Positions 17,460-23,528 of a stretch of DNA of 40,427 nt are shown in pieces; within the stretch, counting starts at the first letter, position 1, and every line of letters starts with the position of its first letter. The translations under genes and the position numbers were made by a program. The notes below the pieces were generated by a model, which did not search any database, was not told the DNA's origin, and was given only the letters and a program-made list of their open reading frames with translations. This DNA comes from a virus, in the IMG/VR virus record IMGVR_UViG_3300021335_000034, positions 1-40,427 of that record; one strand, given 5' to 3'.

Positions 17460-17919
17460 CTACCAGCTCCTGGCCGGTTTTTGCTTGAATGCGTAACAGG
17501 ATGGTGCGTTCTTGTTCTGGGGTAAGACCTGCTTCGGAGATGGCGGATACGGCAGCTTCTACGCCTTCAGCGCGAGCACGAGTTACGGCAGCATTATCGG
17601 AATATTGGCGACGGTAAGCAGGTGAGTGCGTGAGCATCCATTGAGCGGATTTGCTATCGCCGTCTTGAGCGCAGTTGGTGATGATATTTATGAACTTGTG
17701 AGCACCTTTAGCGCGACCTTCATTAAGAGCAGCTAAAAGAGATAGTTCATCTTCGGTAGGATTGTCACCTTTTGCATTAGAAACCCAGTTTTTTAGGGAA
17801 GCGTAGCTTACCCCAACAGCGGGTGCGATATGTTCTAAAGCTGCGCCATATTCTGCGAGGACGCGCACTTTTTCAATGACATCAGCATTGAGTTTATAGT
17901 GGCGGCGTCGTGGTTTCAT
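17446..17919 (-). CDS. terS: Terminase small subunit
   Basis: This 157-aa protein begins with a basic segment and a helix-turn-helix (VIEKVRVLAEYGAALEHIAP, then GVSYASLKNWVSNAKG, residues about 10-50), the DNA-recognition domain of small terminases. The rest is helical. It starts with ATG after TACAAT at 17931-17926, with only four bases between, so transcription from that box would be leaderless (speculative). It directly precedes terL. Confidence 0.85.
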   Translation of the reverse strand: MKPRRRHYKLNADVIEKVRVLAEYGAALEHIAPAVGVSYASLKNWVSNAKGDNPTEDELSLLAALNEGRAKGAHKFINIITNCAQDGDSKSAQWMLTHSPAYRRQYSDNAAVTRARAEGVEAAVSAISEAGLTPEQERTILLRIQAKTGQELVDAED

Positions 17920-18079
17920 AGGAATTGTAGGATTTACGTAGGCAAGCTTCCCTTAGTCTGGGGCGTTTTTCTTCGATTAGATGCATACTGCTTACATGAG
18001 TGCAAGCTGTAACACCGTTTAGGGACAGGCAAACGCGGTACATGTCATCTGGGAGATGTTCGTACCAGAACTGCTCCAT
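17894..18079 (-). CDS. Hypothetical protein, 61 aa
   Basis: It reads MEQFWYEHLPDDMYRVCLSL with three cysteines and a basic end. It overlaps terS by 26 bases and the upstream gene by 35 bases. Overlaps on this scale are common in this small-gene cluster. No family is recognised. Confidence 0.45.
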   Translation of the reverse strand: MEQFWYEHLPDDMYRVCLSLNGVTACTHVSSMHLIEEKRPRLREACLRKSYNSYETTTPPL

Positions 18080-18236
18080 GATGGGAGTTTAGGGTTTGCT
18101 TAAGTTTAGTGTAGCGCTCCGGTGGACGTTCGGGGTTGCATAGGGTGGAGTGAAGTGCAGTGTAGTAATCGTCGTAGGTTGAGAGGATGTCGCGGATGGT
18201 GTCGTCAGAGGGGTACAGATGAGGGTGTAGCGTCAT
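18045..18236 (-). CDS. Hypothetical protein, 63 aa
   Basis: It starts MTLHPHLYPSDDTIRDILST and is mostly helical with many Tyr and His. It lies in a run of small overlapping minus-strand genes upstream of terminase, and overlaps the next frame by 32 bases. The role is unknown. Confidence 0.45.
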   Translation of the reverse strand: MTLHPHLYPSDDTIRDILSTYDDYYTALHSTLCNPERPPERYTKLKQTLNSHHGAVLVRTSPR

Positions 18237-18405
18237 TGATGTTTTCGCAGAGGTAGTCGATGTCGCGTGCGACGAGTAGTTTGATGCGATCTTGAAAGAG
18301 GTTGGTGTAAAGCCCGTCAGTGCGACCTGAGGTTTGATATAAGGCTTCGATGTAATCAGCGCGTAGCTGTTGCTCGATAGGGTCGCAGGGATTTTGTTTG
18401 GTCAT
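18205..18405 (-). CDS. Hypothetical protein, 66 aa
   Basis: The protein is helical (MTKQNPCDPIEQQLRADYIE, then FQDRIKLLVARDIDYLCENI). Its ATG overlaps the stop of the RHH-like gene (ATGA), which supports it being real and coupled. The function is unknown. Confidence 0.55.
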   Translation of the reverse strand: MTKQNPCDPIEQQLRADYIEALYQTSGRTDGLYTNLFQDRIKLLVARDIDYLCENINDATPSSVPL

Positions 18406-18641
18406 GCTGCGGCAAGGGTAGAGATTGCGATAGCTGCGACGTGTTCAGCTTGTTGACGTGTGAGGGTACCGTTTGTGCGTTGACGAATAGCTGTGGTAAG
18501 AGAGTGTAAAGCGTTAGCACTAAGACCAGTAGCGTGCAGGTTACGGCGAATGATGTCCGCACGAGTTGTTTTGTTTTCTGAGGCTAGGTTATCAAGAAAT
18601 TGCAGATCAGACTCTTCTAGTCTTACTTTGATTTCACGCAT
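18402..18641 (-). CDS. Ribbon-helix-helix-like DNA-binding protein
   Basis: The 79-aa product begins MREIKVRLEESDLQFLDNLA and ENKTTRADIIRRNLH, the strand-helix-helix pattern of Arc/CopG-like repressors (residues about 1-32). The second half is a helical tail that may dimerise. It is a candidate early regulator. It overlaps both neighbours and is downstream of the initiator gene in the same direction. Confidence 0.65.
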   Translation of the reverse strand: MREIKVRLEESDLQFLDNLASENKTTRADIIRRNLHATGLSANALHSLTTAIRQRTNGTLTRQQAEHVAAIAISTLAAA

Positions 18642-18829
18642 GATGCAGATTCAATTGCCGCCTGAATGCGACAGAGATCGTTGTTGAAGGATGCTAGCAA
18701 ATCAGCGGGCAAGGGTAGCTGATCTTCCATAGCGTTATCGAGGATAGCACGCGCTTGAGCTTTGGCTAAATCGAGCGTGTCGGACAGGGATTGAACGACA
18801 GGTTCTTGACGGATGGTGAGAGGTTGCAT
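18623..18829 (-). CDS. Hypothetical helical protein, 68 aa
   Basis: The ATG at 18829 (MQPLTIRQEPVVQSLSDTLD) is chosen because it follows the preceding stop by four bases; a longer frame from 18961 would cover most of the upstream gene. The protein is nearly all helix. The function is unknown. Confidence 0.5.
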   Translation of the reverse strand: MQPLTIRQEPVVQSLSDTLDLAKAQARAILDNAMEDQLPLPADLLASFNNDLCRIQAAIESASCVKSK

Positions 18830-18833
18830 GGGA

Positions 18834-19049
18834 TCAGAAATCTTCAGGTGAGATGATTTGTTCGGAGCGGAGAAGGTTTTGATGTCGGACGCCACGGTAA
18901 CCGTTGGGGAAGGTTTTCCAGTTGACGTGCATGTTGTCTTTGAAGCCTGGCGATGGGTCATCGAGGCATTCGAGGGTGATCAAACCACGATCGAGCATGT
19001 GCTTAAGGGTTTGACGGACGGAGACTAGATCAAAGGCGAGCTTGGACAT
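18834..19049 (-). CDS. Small protein with C-terminal IISPEDF motif
   Basis: This 71-aa protein has a winged-helix-like pattern (SVRQTLKHMLDRGLITLECL). Its last seven residues, IISPEDF, are identical to those of the exonuclease at 22743-23528 although the proteins are otherwise unrelated. The ATG overlaps the TGA of the initiator gene (TGATG), so it is coupled to replication initiation. A binding partner shared with the exonuclease is a reasonable guess. Confidence 0.6.
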   Translation of the reverse strand: MSKLAFDLVSVRQTLKHMLDRGLITLECLDDPSPGFKDNMHVNWKTFPNGYRGVRHQNLLRSEQIISPEDF

Positions 19050-19852
19050 CAGAAGAGATTTTGAAGGACTGGGTTTGTGACGGGCTCATCATCAAAACCA
19101 TGTTGCGCTGTAAATACCCGTGATGCAGGGTGCTTCGCCGTGACGACTTCAGAGGCGCTGTAAGGCGCCTGAGGGCGTGGTTTGAACACATCCCCCCAGC
19201 CACTAGCAATAGCACGCTCTAAGGCGCTCCTGCGGTCGTCTGTGCTCCATTGCCGCAGTTTGTTGCAGATGCGCTTGAGGACGCTGCTAGATCGCGTGCC
19301 TTTCTTCGTGGCCCAAAACTCGACGAGCAGATCAGCGCAGTCGTCCAGCTCAAACGGGATCGACGTACGCGGCAGCTTCTTCGTTCGATTCGGATCAAGC
19401 CCTTTTTCCGCGCTTGCGCGTTGGGTTCTTGTTCTTGGGTTCTTGTTCTTGGGTTCTTGTTCGTAGGTCGTTTTCGACCTAGGGGGTAGGTCGTTTTCGA
19501 CCTGGGGGGTAGGTCGTTTTCGCCCTAGGGTACCTAGGTCGTTTTCGACCTGGGTCAAATTCGACCTGGGTGTCGGAGACTCGATTTTGACGTGGTAAAC
19601 GGTGGTGTAACCCAAGCGTGGTTGCGCTTCGATCCAGCCGATTTCCTTTAACCACTTCAAAGACCGTTGGATGACCTTGCGGCTGATACCGGTTTCAACG
19701 TGGATGGTGTGTAGCGAAGTCCAGCAGCCTTGATCGGATCCCCAGCCATGGCGATGCAGCACGGCATATACCGCCCATGTGACAGCATCAGCCTGATCCA
19801 TGAGCTTGTATGGGATCGCGGCGAAACCGCTAGCGGAAATTTTTGTGGGCAT
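19049..19852 (-). CDS. Replication initiator-like winged-helix protein (lambda O-like role)
   Basis: The 267-aa product has an N-terminal winged helix-turn-helix (about residues 15-92: AVTWAVYAVLHRHG, CWTSLHTIHVETGISRKVIQ, LKWLKEIGWI), a low-complexity linker (about 93-150), and a helical C-terminal domain (about 165-240). The linker DNA holds five copies of a palindrome and three of a 14-bp repeat. This is the layout of lambda O, where the origin iterons are inside the initiator gene. No helicase or loader gene was seen nearby, so it may recruit host proteins. The function is inferred from architecture. Confidence 0.65.
   Translation of the reverse strand: MPTKISASGFAAIPYKLMDQADAVTWAVYAVLHRHGWGSDQGCWTSLHTIHVETGISRKVIQRSLKWLKEIGWIEAQPRLGYTTVYHVKIESPTPRSNLTQVENDLGTLGRKRPTPQVENDLPPRSKTTYEQEPKNKNPRTRTQRASAEKGLDPNRTKKLPRTSIPFELDDCADLLVEFWATKKGTRSSSVLKRICNKLRQWSTDDRRSALERAIASGWGDVFKPRPQAPYSASEVVTAKHPASRVFTAQHGFDDEPVTNPVLQNLF
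19421..19462. repeat. 14-bp tandem direct repeat, three exact copies
   Basis: TTGGGTTCTTGTTC occurs three times head to tail. It lies in the linker of the initiator gene next to the palindromic iterons. As 14 is not a multiple of three, the three copies are read in three different frames of the same gene (giving EQEPK, NKNP and RTRTQ). Confidence 0.9.
19465..19567. repeat. Palindromic iterons, candidate replication origin
   Basis: The 16-bp palindrome AGGTCGTTTTCGACCT is at 19465, 19488 and 19536 (perfect), 19511 (one base changed) and 19552 (several changes). The first three are spaced by 23 bp, about two helix turns, with a G-rich AGGGGGT spacer. They lie inside the initiator gene, as with lambda ori within O. 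An initiator dimer on each arm pair is the natural reading. Confidence 0.75.
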
Positions 19853-19885
19853 GGTAAAGTCTTCATGAAAGGAACTTTGGACCTA

Positions 19886-19911
19886 GCGGCGGCTGCAACC
19901 GTCGCTTTTTT
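19886..19911 (+). terminator. Hairpin with T run on the plus strand
   Basis: GCGGCGG and CCGTCGC pair (one G-T pair) around CTGCAA, followed by six T. No plus-strand gene was found upstream, so it may stop antisense transcription. On the minus strand it lies about 35 bases before the initiator start and could be a leader hairpin. Confidence 0.4.
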
Positions 19912-19923
19912 ATTGGCCGTAGG

Positions 19924-20151
19924 TCAGTCTAAGCAGTCATACCAAGCCTTTACGGTTTGCTCATGACGGCATAACAATGAGTCAGCAGCGCTTTTGATCG
20001 TTGCTTCTTTTTTGTAATCAATCCATGACGGCTGACCTGTAGACCAGTAAGCTGCCTCTTCTGCAGCGATCTGAGCAGCGATAAGGTCATGTGACCTACG
20101 TGTTGCCGCCAAGTCGTCCTTTAAGGCTTGCAGCAGGGCTTTGGTGTTCAT
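19924..20151 (-). CDS. Hypothetical protein, 75 aa
   Basis: The start MNTKALLQALKDDLAATRRS at ATG 20151 is preferred because a longer frame (to 20238) would overlap the divergent RusA gene. The protein is almost wholly helical with one Trp-Ser-Thr-Gly turn. It is the first gene of the leftward block. No family is recognised. Confidence 0.55.
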   Translation of the reverse strand: MNTKALLQALKDDLAATRRSHDLIAAQIAAEEAAYWSTGQPSWIDYKKEATIKSAADSLLCRHEQTVKAWYDCLD

Positions 20152-20181
20152 GGGCAAAATGGATGGCACGCCACCTTTGCT

Positions 20182-20601
20182 GTGATTCAGCTTTCTGTCA
20201 ACGGCTTGGAGCCAGCACCCCAAGGCAGTAAGCGCCACGTCGGTGGTGGCAGGATGGTCGAGGCAAGCAAGCGCGTAAAGCCTTGGCGTGCAGCGGTAGC
20301 AGCAGAGGCTGAGCTAGCGGGTGAGCAGATCGCTGGTGCGTGCGCCATCAGCATCGTGTTTCGGTTCTGCCGCCCCAAAGGTCATTTCAAAGCCAGTGGT
20401 GATCTGCGCGACACTGCACCACGGCATTGCATCGTGAAGCGGAACGACATCGATAAGTGCATCAGGTCAACGCTGGATGGGCTGGTACAGGGCGGATTGC
20501 TAGTGGACGACTGCCTTGTGGTGACGATCAACGCGGAGAAACGGTACTGCGTTGGGGCTGAACCGCCTGGTGCGCTGATCGACGTGATGGCACTGGGTTG
20601 A
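20182..20601 (+). CDS. rusA: RusA-like Holliday junction resolvase
   Basis: With a GTG start at 20182 the protein is 139 aa. It has the RusA core: an N-terminal strand with NGLEPAPQGSKRH and the catalytic region RNDIDKCIRSTLDGLVQGGL followed by VDD. Asp89, Asp91 and Asp110 have the same spacing (2 and 19) as the three catalytic aspartates Asp70, Asp72 and Asp91 of E. coli RusA. Earlier non-ATG starts would run into the divergent gene. The stop is inside the -35 box of the next promoter. It resolves branched DNA before packaging. Confidence 0.85.
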   Translation: MIQLSVNGLEPAPQGSKRHVGGGRMVEASKRVKPWRAAVAAEAELAGEQIAGACAISIVFRFCRPKGHFKASGDLRDTAPRHCIVKRNDIDKCIRSTLDGLVQGGLLVDDCLVVTINAEKRYCVGAEPPGALIDVMALG

Positions 20602-20626
20602 CGCACGGCGAAGCAGGGTGTACGAT
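20598..20626 (+). promoter_or_regulatory. Sigma-70 type promoter, TTGACG-17-TACGAT
   Basis: TTGACG (20598-20603), a 17-bp spacer and TACGAT (20621-20626). The spacer begins CACGGCG and the same 13-base string TTGACGCACGGCG forms another promoter at 21661. The TGA stop of rusA lies within the -35 box. Confidence 0.7.
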
Positions 20627-20794
20627 GGAGGCACGCCATAAGCCAGATGTGCCCTCGGGCAGGCGCTGGATTCTCGCCCATAGAGACACGAGCTATGGGG
20701 TTGGAAACAGATCACACGACCAACTGAAAAACGAGATCAACATGGCCTGACTAAGCCTGCATCGCCGGTTGGCCCGGCACCACATTTCAGCCAC
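20602..20794 (+). other. Region without a clear gene between rusA and the second promoter
   Basis: A 41-codon frame starts with an ATG at 20625 that overlaps the -10 box, so transcripts from that promoter would lack it. No ribosome site or family match is seen. Short inverted repeats (TGCCC/GGGCA near 20660 and GCCGG/CCGGC near 20763) are present. I see no supported gene here. Confidence 0.4.
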
Positions 20795-20886
20795 GCAAAA
20801 AACTGTTACACAACACGGCGCAGCAGGGTTGAGATGGTGCATAATTACATCAAGCGGGACACGAGCCCGCACCACCCCACAAAATC
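20795..20886 (+). promoter_or_regulatory. Promoter with 5' hairpin leader, first plus-strand copy
   Basis: GCAAAAAACTG, then ACACAACACGGCGCAGCAGG, then TGGTGCATAAT with CATAAT (20840-20845) as -10. Eight bases later comes the hairpin GCGGG / CCCGC (20854-20870) with a seven-base loop, then ACCACCCCACAA and ATG at 20887. All blocks recur before 16013 on the other strand. The -35 is not consensus, so the conserved CACGGCG-GCAGGG block may bind an activator or a different sigma factor. Confidence 0.6.
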
Positions 20887-21063
20887 ATGTTCTACATCGC
20901 CCGCAACACACTTCCCTTCACACGCAACATGAGCAAGAAAGCCGCCTTGGCTCTTTGGGAAGCCAACAAAAGCACTGAAGCCACAGACAGCGCTCTTTAC
21001 CAGCTCTGCAAAGCCACAGCTACCAGCAGCATTAACCCTGTGGTCGTCATAAATTTGGTTTGA
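20887..21063 (+). CDS. Hypothetical protein, 58 aa, with hairpin leader
   Basis: ATG 20887 to TGA 21063 encodes MFYIARNTLPFTRNMSKKAA and a Thr/Ser/Ala-rich remainder. It lies after a strong leader element and 4 bases before the methylase-like gene, so it is probably expressed early. No family is recognised. Confidence 0.6.
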   Translation: MFYIARNTLPFTRNMSKKAALALWEANKSTEATDSALYQLCKATATSSINPVVVINLV

Positions 21064-21067
21064 TGCA

Positions 21068-21664
21068 ATGCGCGTATTAGTCGCTTGCGAATACTCAGGT
21101 CGTGTCCGTGATGCTTTTAGGCGTTGCGGACATTTTGCTATGAGCTGCGATTTGCTGCCCACTGAGGCTGATGGACCGCACTATCAAGGACCAGTCGAAG
21201 ACGTGCTCGTTGAAGGCTGGGATCTCATGGTTGCTCATCCACCCTGCACGCATCTCGCCGTTTCCGGCTCTCGGCATTTTCCTGCCAAAATTGCCGATGG
21301 CAGGCAGCAGGCAGCTCTTGATTTTGTTCGACTGCTTATGGATTCACCGATCCCGCGTTGGTGCATCGAAAATCCAGTCAGCGTAATTAGCTCTGTCATC
21401 CGGCGTCCAGATCAAATTATCCAGCCTTGGCAGTTTGGGCATGGTGAAACCAAGGCAACATGCCTATGGCTAAAAAACCTCCCAAAACTCAAGCCAACAA
21501 ATTGCGTAGAAGGCCGTGAAGCACGGATTCACTTGATGCCGCCAAGTCCTGATCGTTGGAAAGAGCGCAGCCGCACCTTTGAAGGCATTGCTTTTGCCAT
21601 GGGCGAGCAATGGGGCAATGCGCCTTTGCCAGCAATTGCAGATCAGTTAAGCCTTTTAGGTTGA
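21068..21664 (+). CDS. Cytosine-C5 DNA methyltransferase-like protein
   Basis: The 198-aa product has a Rossmann-like start (MRVLVACEYSGRVRDAF), HPPC with Cys60 at the place of the catalytic PC motif, and ENPVS (residues 101-105) as the ENV-type motif. It is much shorter than usual Dcm enzymes and lacks an evident target-recognition domain and the FxGxG motif in standard form. It may modify phage DNA against host restriction or make a modified base. Activity is uncertain. Confidence 0.65.
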   Translation: MRVLVACEYSGRVRDAFRRCGHFAMSCDLLPTEADGPHYQGPVEDVLVEGWDLMVAHPPCTHLAVSGSRHFPAKIADGRQQAALDFVRLLMDSPIPRWCIENPVSVISSVIRRPDQIIQPWQFGHGETKATCLWLKNLPKLKPTNCVEGREARIHLMPPSPDRWKERSRTFEGIAFAMGEQWGNAPLPAIADQLSLLG

Positions 21665-21727
21665 CGCACGGCGCATCACGGTCTACCGTCTCAGCAAGCA
21701 GGCCCAGCCTGCACCACCCCACAAGCC
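21661..21727 (+). promoter_or_regulatory. Promoter with 5' hairpin leader, second plus-strand copy
   Basis: TTGACG (21661-21666), 17 bp, TACCGT (21684-21689), eight bases, then hairpin GCAGG / CCTGC (21698-21712) and ACCACCCCACAAGCC up to ATG 21728. Compared with the copy at 20854 the third stem pair changes from G-C to A-T, keeping the pairing. The TGA of the methylase-like gene is inside the -35 box. Confidence 0.7.
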
Positions 21728-21835
21728 ATGATCACCGTCATCCGCAAGCAGCGTCCTGTACTGCCAGGTGAAACGCTGCCGCCTGCACCACCGAGCTACA
21801 AAAAACCCGCACCGCAACTGCCGCCAATCAAATGA
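21728..21835 (+). CDS. Proline-rich small protein, 35 aa
   Basis: ATG 21728 to TGA 21835 encodes MITVIRKQRPVLPGETLPPA and a further Pro-rich end (10 Pro in 35). It begins the transcript with the hairpin leader and overlaps the next gene by ATGA. The function is unknown. Confidence 0.55.
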   Translation: MITVIRKQRPVLPGETLPPAPPSYKKPAPQLPPIK

Positions 21836-22113
21836 ACATCCCAACAGATCAGCAACTAGGCCACCGTATTGAATCCATCGTCCGCACCATCGCTGTTATC
21901 GCTGCTTTTGTTTACACCACGGGGTTCACCTGCGGGCAAGCAATCCATTGGTTATCAGCCAACCTCACGCAACTGCACATCCATCTCCTAAAACCCAATG
22001 ACGCCAAAGCCGGGCATGTTGACACGCATCCTGTTGTTCTTACTCCCGACTTTGACAATCGCGTCAATATTGGACGCACACGTACAACCAGCTCTAAAGG
22101 TTTTGCCGCATGA
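21832..22113 (+). CDS. Small membrane protein, 93 aa
   Basis: It has one likely membrane segment (TIAVIAAFVYTTGFTCGQAI, residues about 19-38) and a hydrophilic, His/Thr-rich C-terminal part. It overlaps both neighbours by ATGA. The role is unknown; an early protein acting at the host membrane is possible. Confidence 0.55.
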   Translation: MNIPTDQQLGHRIESIVRTIAVIAAFVYTTGFTCGQAIHWLSANLTQLHIHLLKPNDAKAGHVDTHPVVLTPDFDNRVNIGRTRTTSSKGFAA

Positions 22114-22253
22114 ACAAGAAAAGATTTTACTTTGCCATTCCCGAGGCGAATGTATTTGAATGCGTCTGGGCTTTTAGCTTTACGGAAGCCAAGCAACTTG
22201 TAGCAGCAGAATGGCTGCCATTTTGGAACAAAATCGAATGGATCAACCAATGA
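22110..22253 (+). CDS. Hypothetical protein, 47 aa
   Basis: ATG 22110 to TGA 22253 encodes MNKKRFYFAIPEANVFECVW and continues with four more Trp or Phe-rich turns, ending WINQ. It overlaps its neighbours by four bases on each side. It is aromatic-rich and unrecognised. Confidence 0.55.
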   Translation: MNKKRFYFAIPEANVFECVWAFSFTEAKQLVAAEWLPFWNKIEWINQ

Positions 22254-22438
22254 CGCAAAAATTCAAGCCAATGGACCTTGTTTATGTCCGTAACTGGCCA
22301 TTGAACGAGCACGTCGAAGTTTTGCAGCGCATTGACGTCATGACGCCATTGCCGCATTACATCGTACGGACAAAACACGGCGCCAAGTATCAGATCAGTC
22401 AACTTGAGCTATCAAAGCACAAGATCGAGAAATCGTGA
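22250..22438 (+). CDS. Hypothetical protein, 62 aa
   Basis: ATG 22250 is chosen because it overlaps the previous TGA (ATGA). The protein looks like a small beta-barrel (FKPMDLVYVRNWPLNEHVEV, then PHYIVRTKHGAKYQIS) of the KOW/SH3 type. The function is unknown. It closes a four-gene coupled run that began at 21728. Confidence 0.55.
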   Translation: MTQKFKPMDLVYVRNWPLNEHVEVLQRIDVMTPLPHYIVRTKHGAKYQISQLELSKHKIEKS

Positions 22439-22490
22439 GGACTCGCGCCGCTGCCACCCCTGGTCAACGGCGCTATCCCACCTGACTGTA

Positions 22491-22545
22491 TCGACAACGC
22501 CCTTACCCGTGGTACACTGTGCTCAGTCCCGCTGGACTCCACCCC
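22491..22545 (+). promoter_or_regulatory. Promoter with 5' hairpin leader, third plus-strand copy
   Basis: TCGACA (22491-22496), 16 bp, TACACT (22513-22518) with TGG before it (extended -10), six bases, then hairpin AGTCC / GGACT (22525-22538) with loop CGCT, CCACCCC, and ATG at 22546. The stem sequence differs wholly from the other copies but position and the CCACCCC tract are kept. Confidence 0.65.
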
Positions 22546-22746
22546 ATGATGACTACCACCCTCAACAAAATTCAGGAGCACCATACGCTCCTTACTGCCC
22601 GTCGTTTTGGCGGCACCTTTATTAGCACCATTGCTCAGGCTGGAATTTTTGCTGATCCAGAAAACCGCAAGCGTGTTTTTGCTGCATTCCCAGAACTGGT
22701 TTATCAGTACGGACCTTCAAGTCACTTCTATTCCGAAGATCAGTGA
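22546..22746 (+). CDS. Hypothetical protein, 66 aa
   Basis: The ATG at 22546 follows the hairpin leader. The protein (TLNKIQEHHTLLTARRFGGT, then DPENRKRVFAAFPELV) is mixed helical and unrecognised. It overlaps the exonuclease GTG by four bases, so it leads the recombination operon. Confidence 0.55.
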   Translation: MMTTTLNKIQEHHTLLTARRFGGTFISTIAQAGIFADPENRKRVFAAFPELVYQYGPSSHFYSEDQ

Positions 22747-23528
22747 ACAACGACGAATATCATGCTGACCCAGCCGTCAGCGCATCGCATCTTCATGCTG
22801 TCGCAAAATCACCAGCGCACTACTACGCTCGTTACATCGATCCCAATCGCAGGCCGACCATTCCTACTGCGGCAATGAAACTCGGCACTCTTGTACACAC
22901 TGCTGTACTGGAGCCTGACGAGGTTTACAAACGCTACGCAGTCTGCCCACCACGTAACACCAAAGCTGGCAAGGAAGCTGCAGCAGAAATGGCAGCCAAT
23001 GGCATCGAAACCGTTACCCAATCCGATTGGGATATGGCACGGGATATGTGTGAGGCTGTCTACGCCCATCCGATCGCAGCAGAACTGCTATCAGAAGGTG
23101 CGCCAGAGCAATCAATTTGGTGGACAGACCCAACCACCAAACAACGCTGCAAATGCCGTCCTGACTGGCTCAAAGGCGATGGCACCATCATTGACCTTAA
23201 GACCACGCAGGATGCCAGCGCTAACAGCTTTGCCAAGTCTGTAGCCAACTTCCGTTACCACGTCCAGCAAGCCCACTACCAAAACGGCACGAGCGCTGAG
23301 CGGTTCATCTTCATCGCAGTTGAAAAGTTCCCGCCTTACGGTGTTGGGATTTATGAACTCGACGCTGAAGCGGTTGCGGAAGGCAGTAGGCTAGCTGCTC
23401 GTGATCTTAGGCGCATCGCAACCTGCCATCAAATTAACGAATGGCCAGGTTACAGCCCAGCAATCACGCCATTATCTTTGCCGACTTGGGCATACAACGG
23501 CGACATTATTTCACCTGAGGATTTTTGA
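22743..23528 (+). CDS. RecE-like PD-(D/E)XK exonuclease (DUF3799)
   Basis: The 261-aa protein starts with GTG. It has an N-terminal YHADPAVSASHLHAVAKSPAHY block, LGTLVHTAVLEP, CKCRPDWL and the nuclease core GTIIDLKTTQDAS (residues about 150-160: D and K of PD-DxK), and a later HVQQAHYQ helix with the QxxxY motif. These match the DUF3799 / exodeoxyribonuclease VIII family. Its neighbour encodes an annealing protein, a RecE/RecT-type pair. It ends in IISPEDF, shared with the protein at 18834-19049. Confidence 0.85.
   Translation: MNNDEYHADPAVSASHLHAVAKSPAHYYARYIDPNRRPTIPTAAMKLGTLVHTAVLEPDEVYKRYAVCPPRNTKAGKEAAAEMAANGIETVTQSDWDMARDMCEAVYAHPIAAELLSEGAPEQSIWWTDPTTKQRCKCRPDWLKGDGTIIDLKTTQDASANSFAKSVANFRYHVQQAHYQNGTSAERFIFIAVEKFPPYGVGIYELDAEAVAEGSRLAARDLRRIATCHQINEWPGYSPAITPLSLPTWAYNGDIISPEDF

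Noticed and set aside
19465-19567. Regularly spaced repeats resembling a CRISPR array
   Set aside because: The units are 16-bp palindromes with 7-9 bp between them, inside a coding frame. There are no 25-40 bp unique spacers and no cas genes.
19865-19966. 33-codon plus-strand frame with a hydrophobic middle
   Set aside because: It contains the hairpin-plus-T-run and overlaps the minus-strand gene end; the hydrophobic part comes from the T run. No promoter is seen.
20625-20750. 41-codon plus-strand frame after rusA
   Set aside because: Its ATG overlaps the -10 box of the promoter at 20598, so transcripts from there would lack it, and it has no ribosome site.
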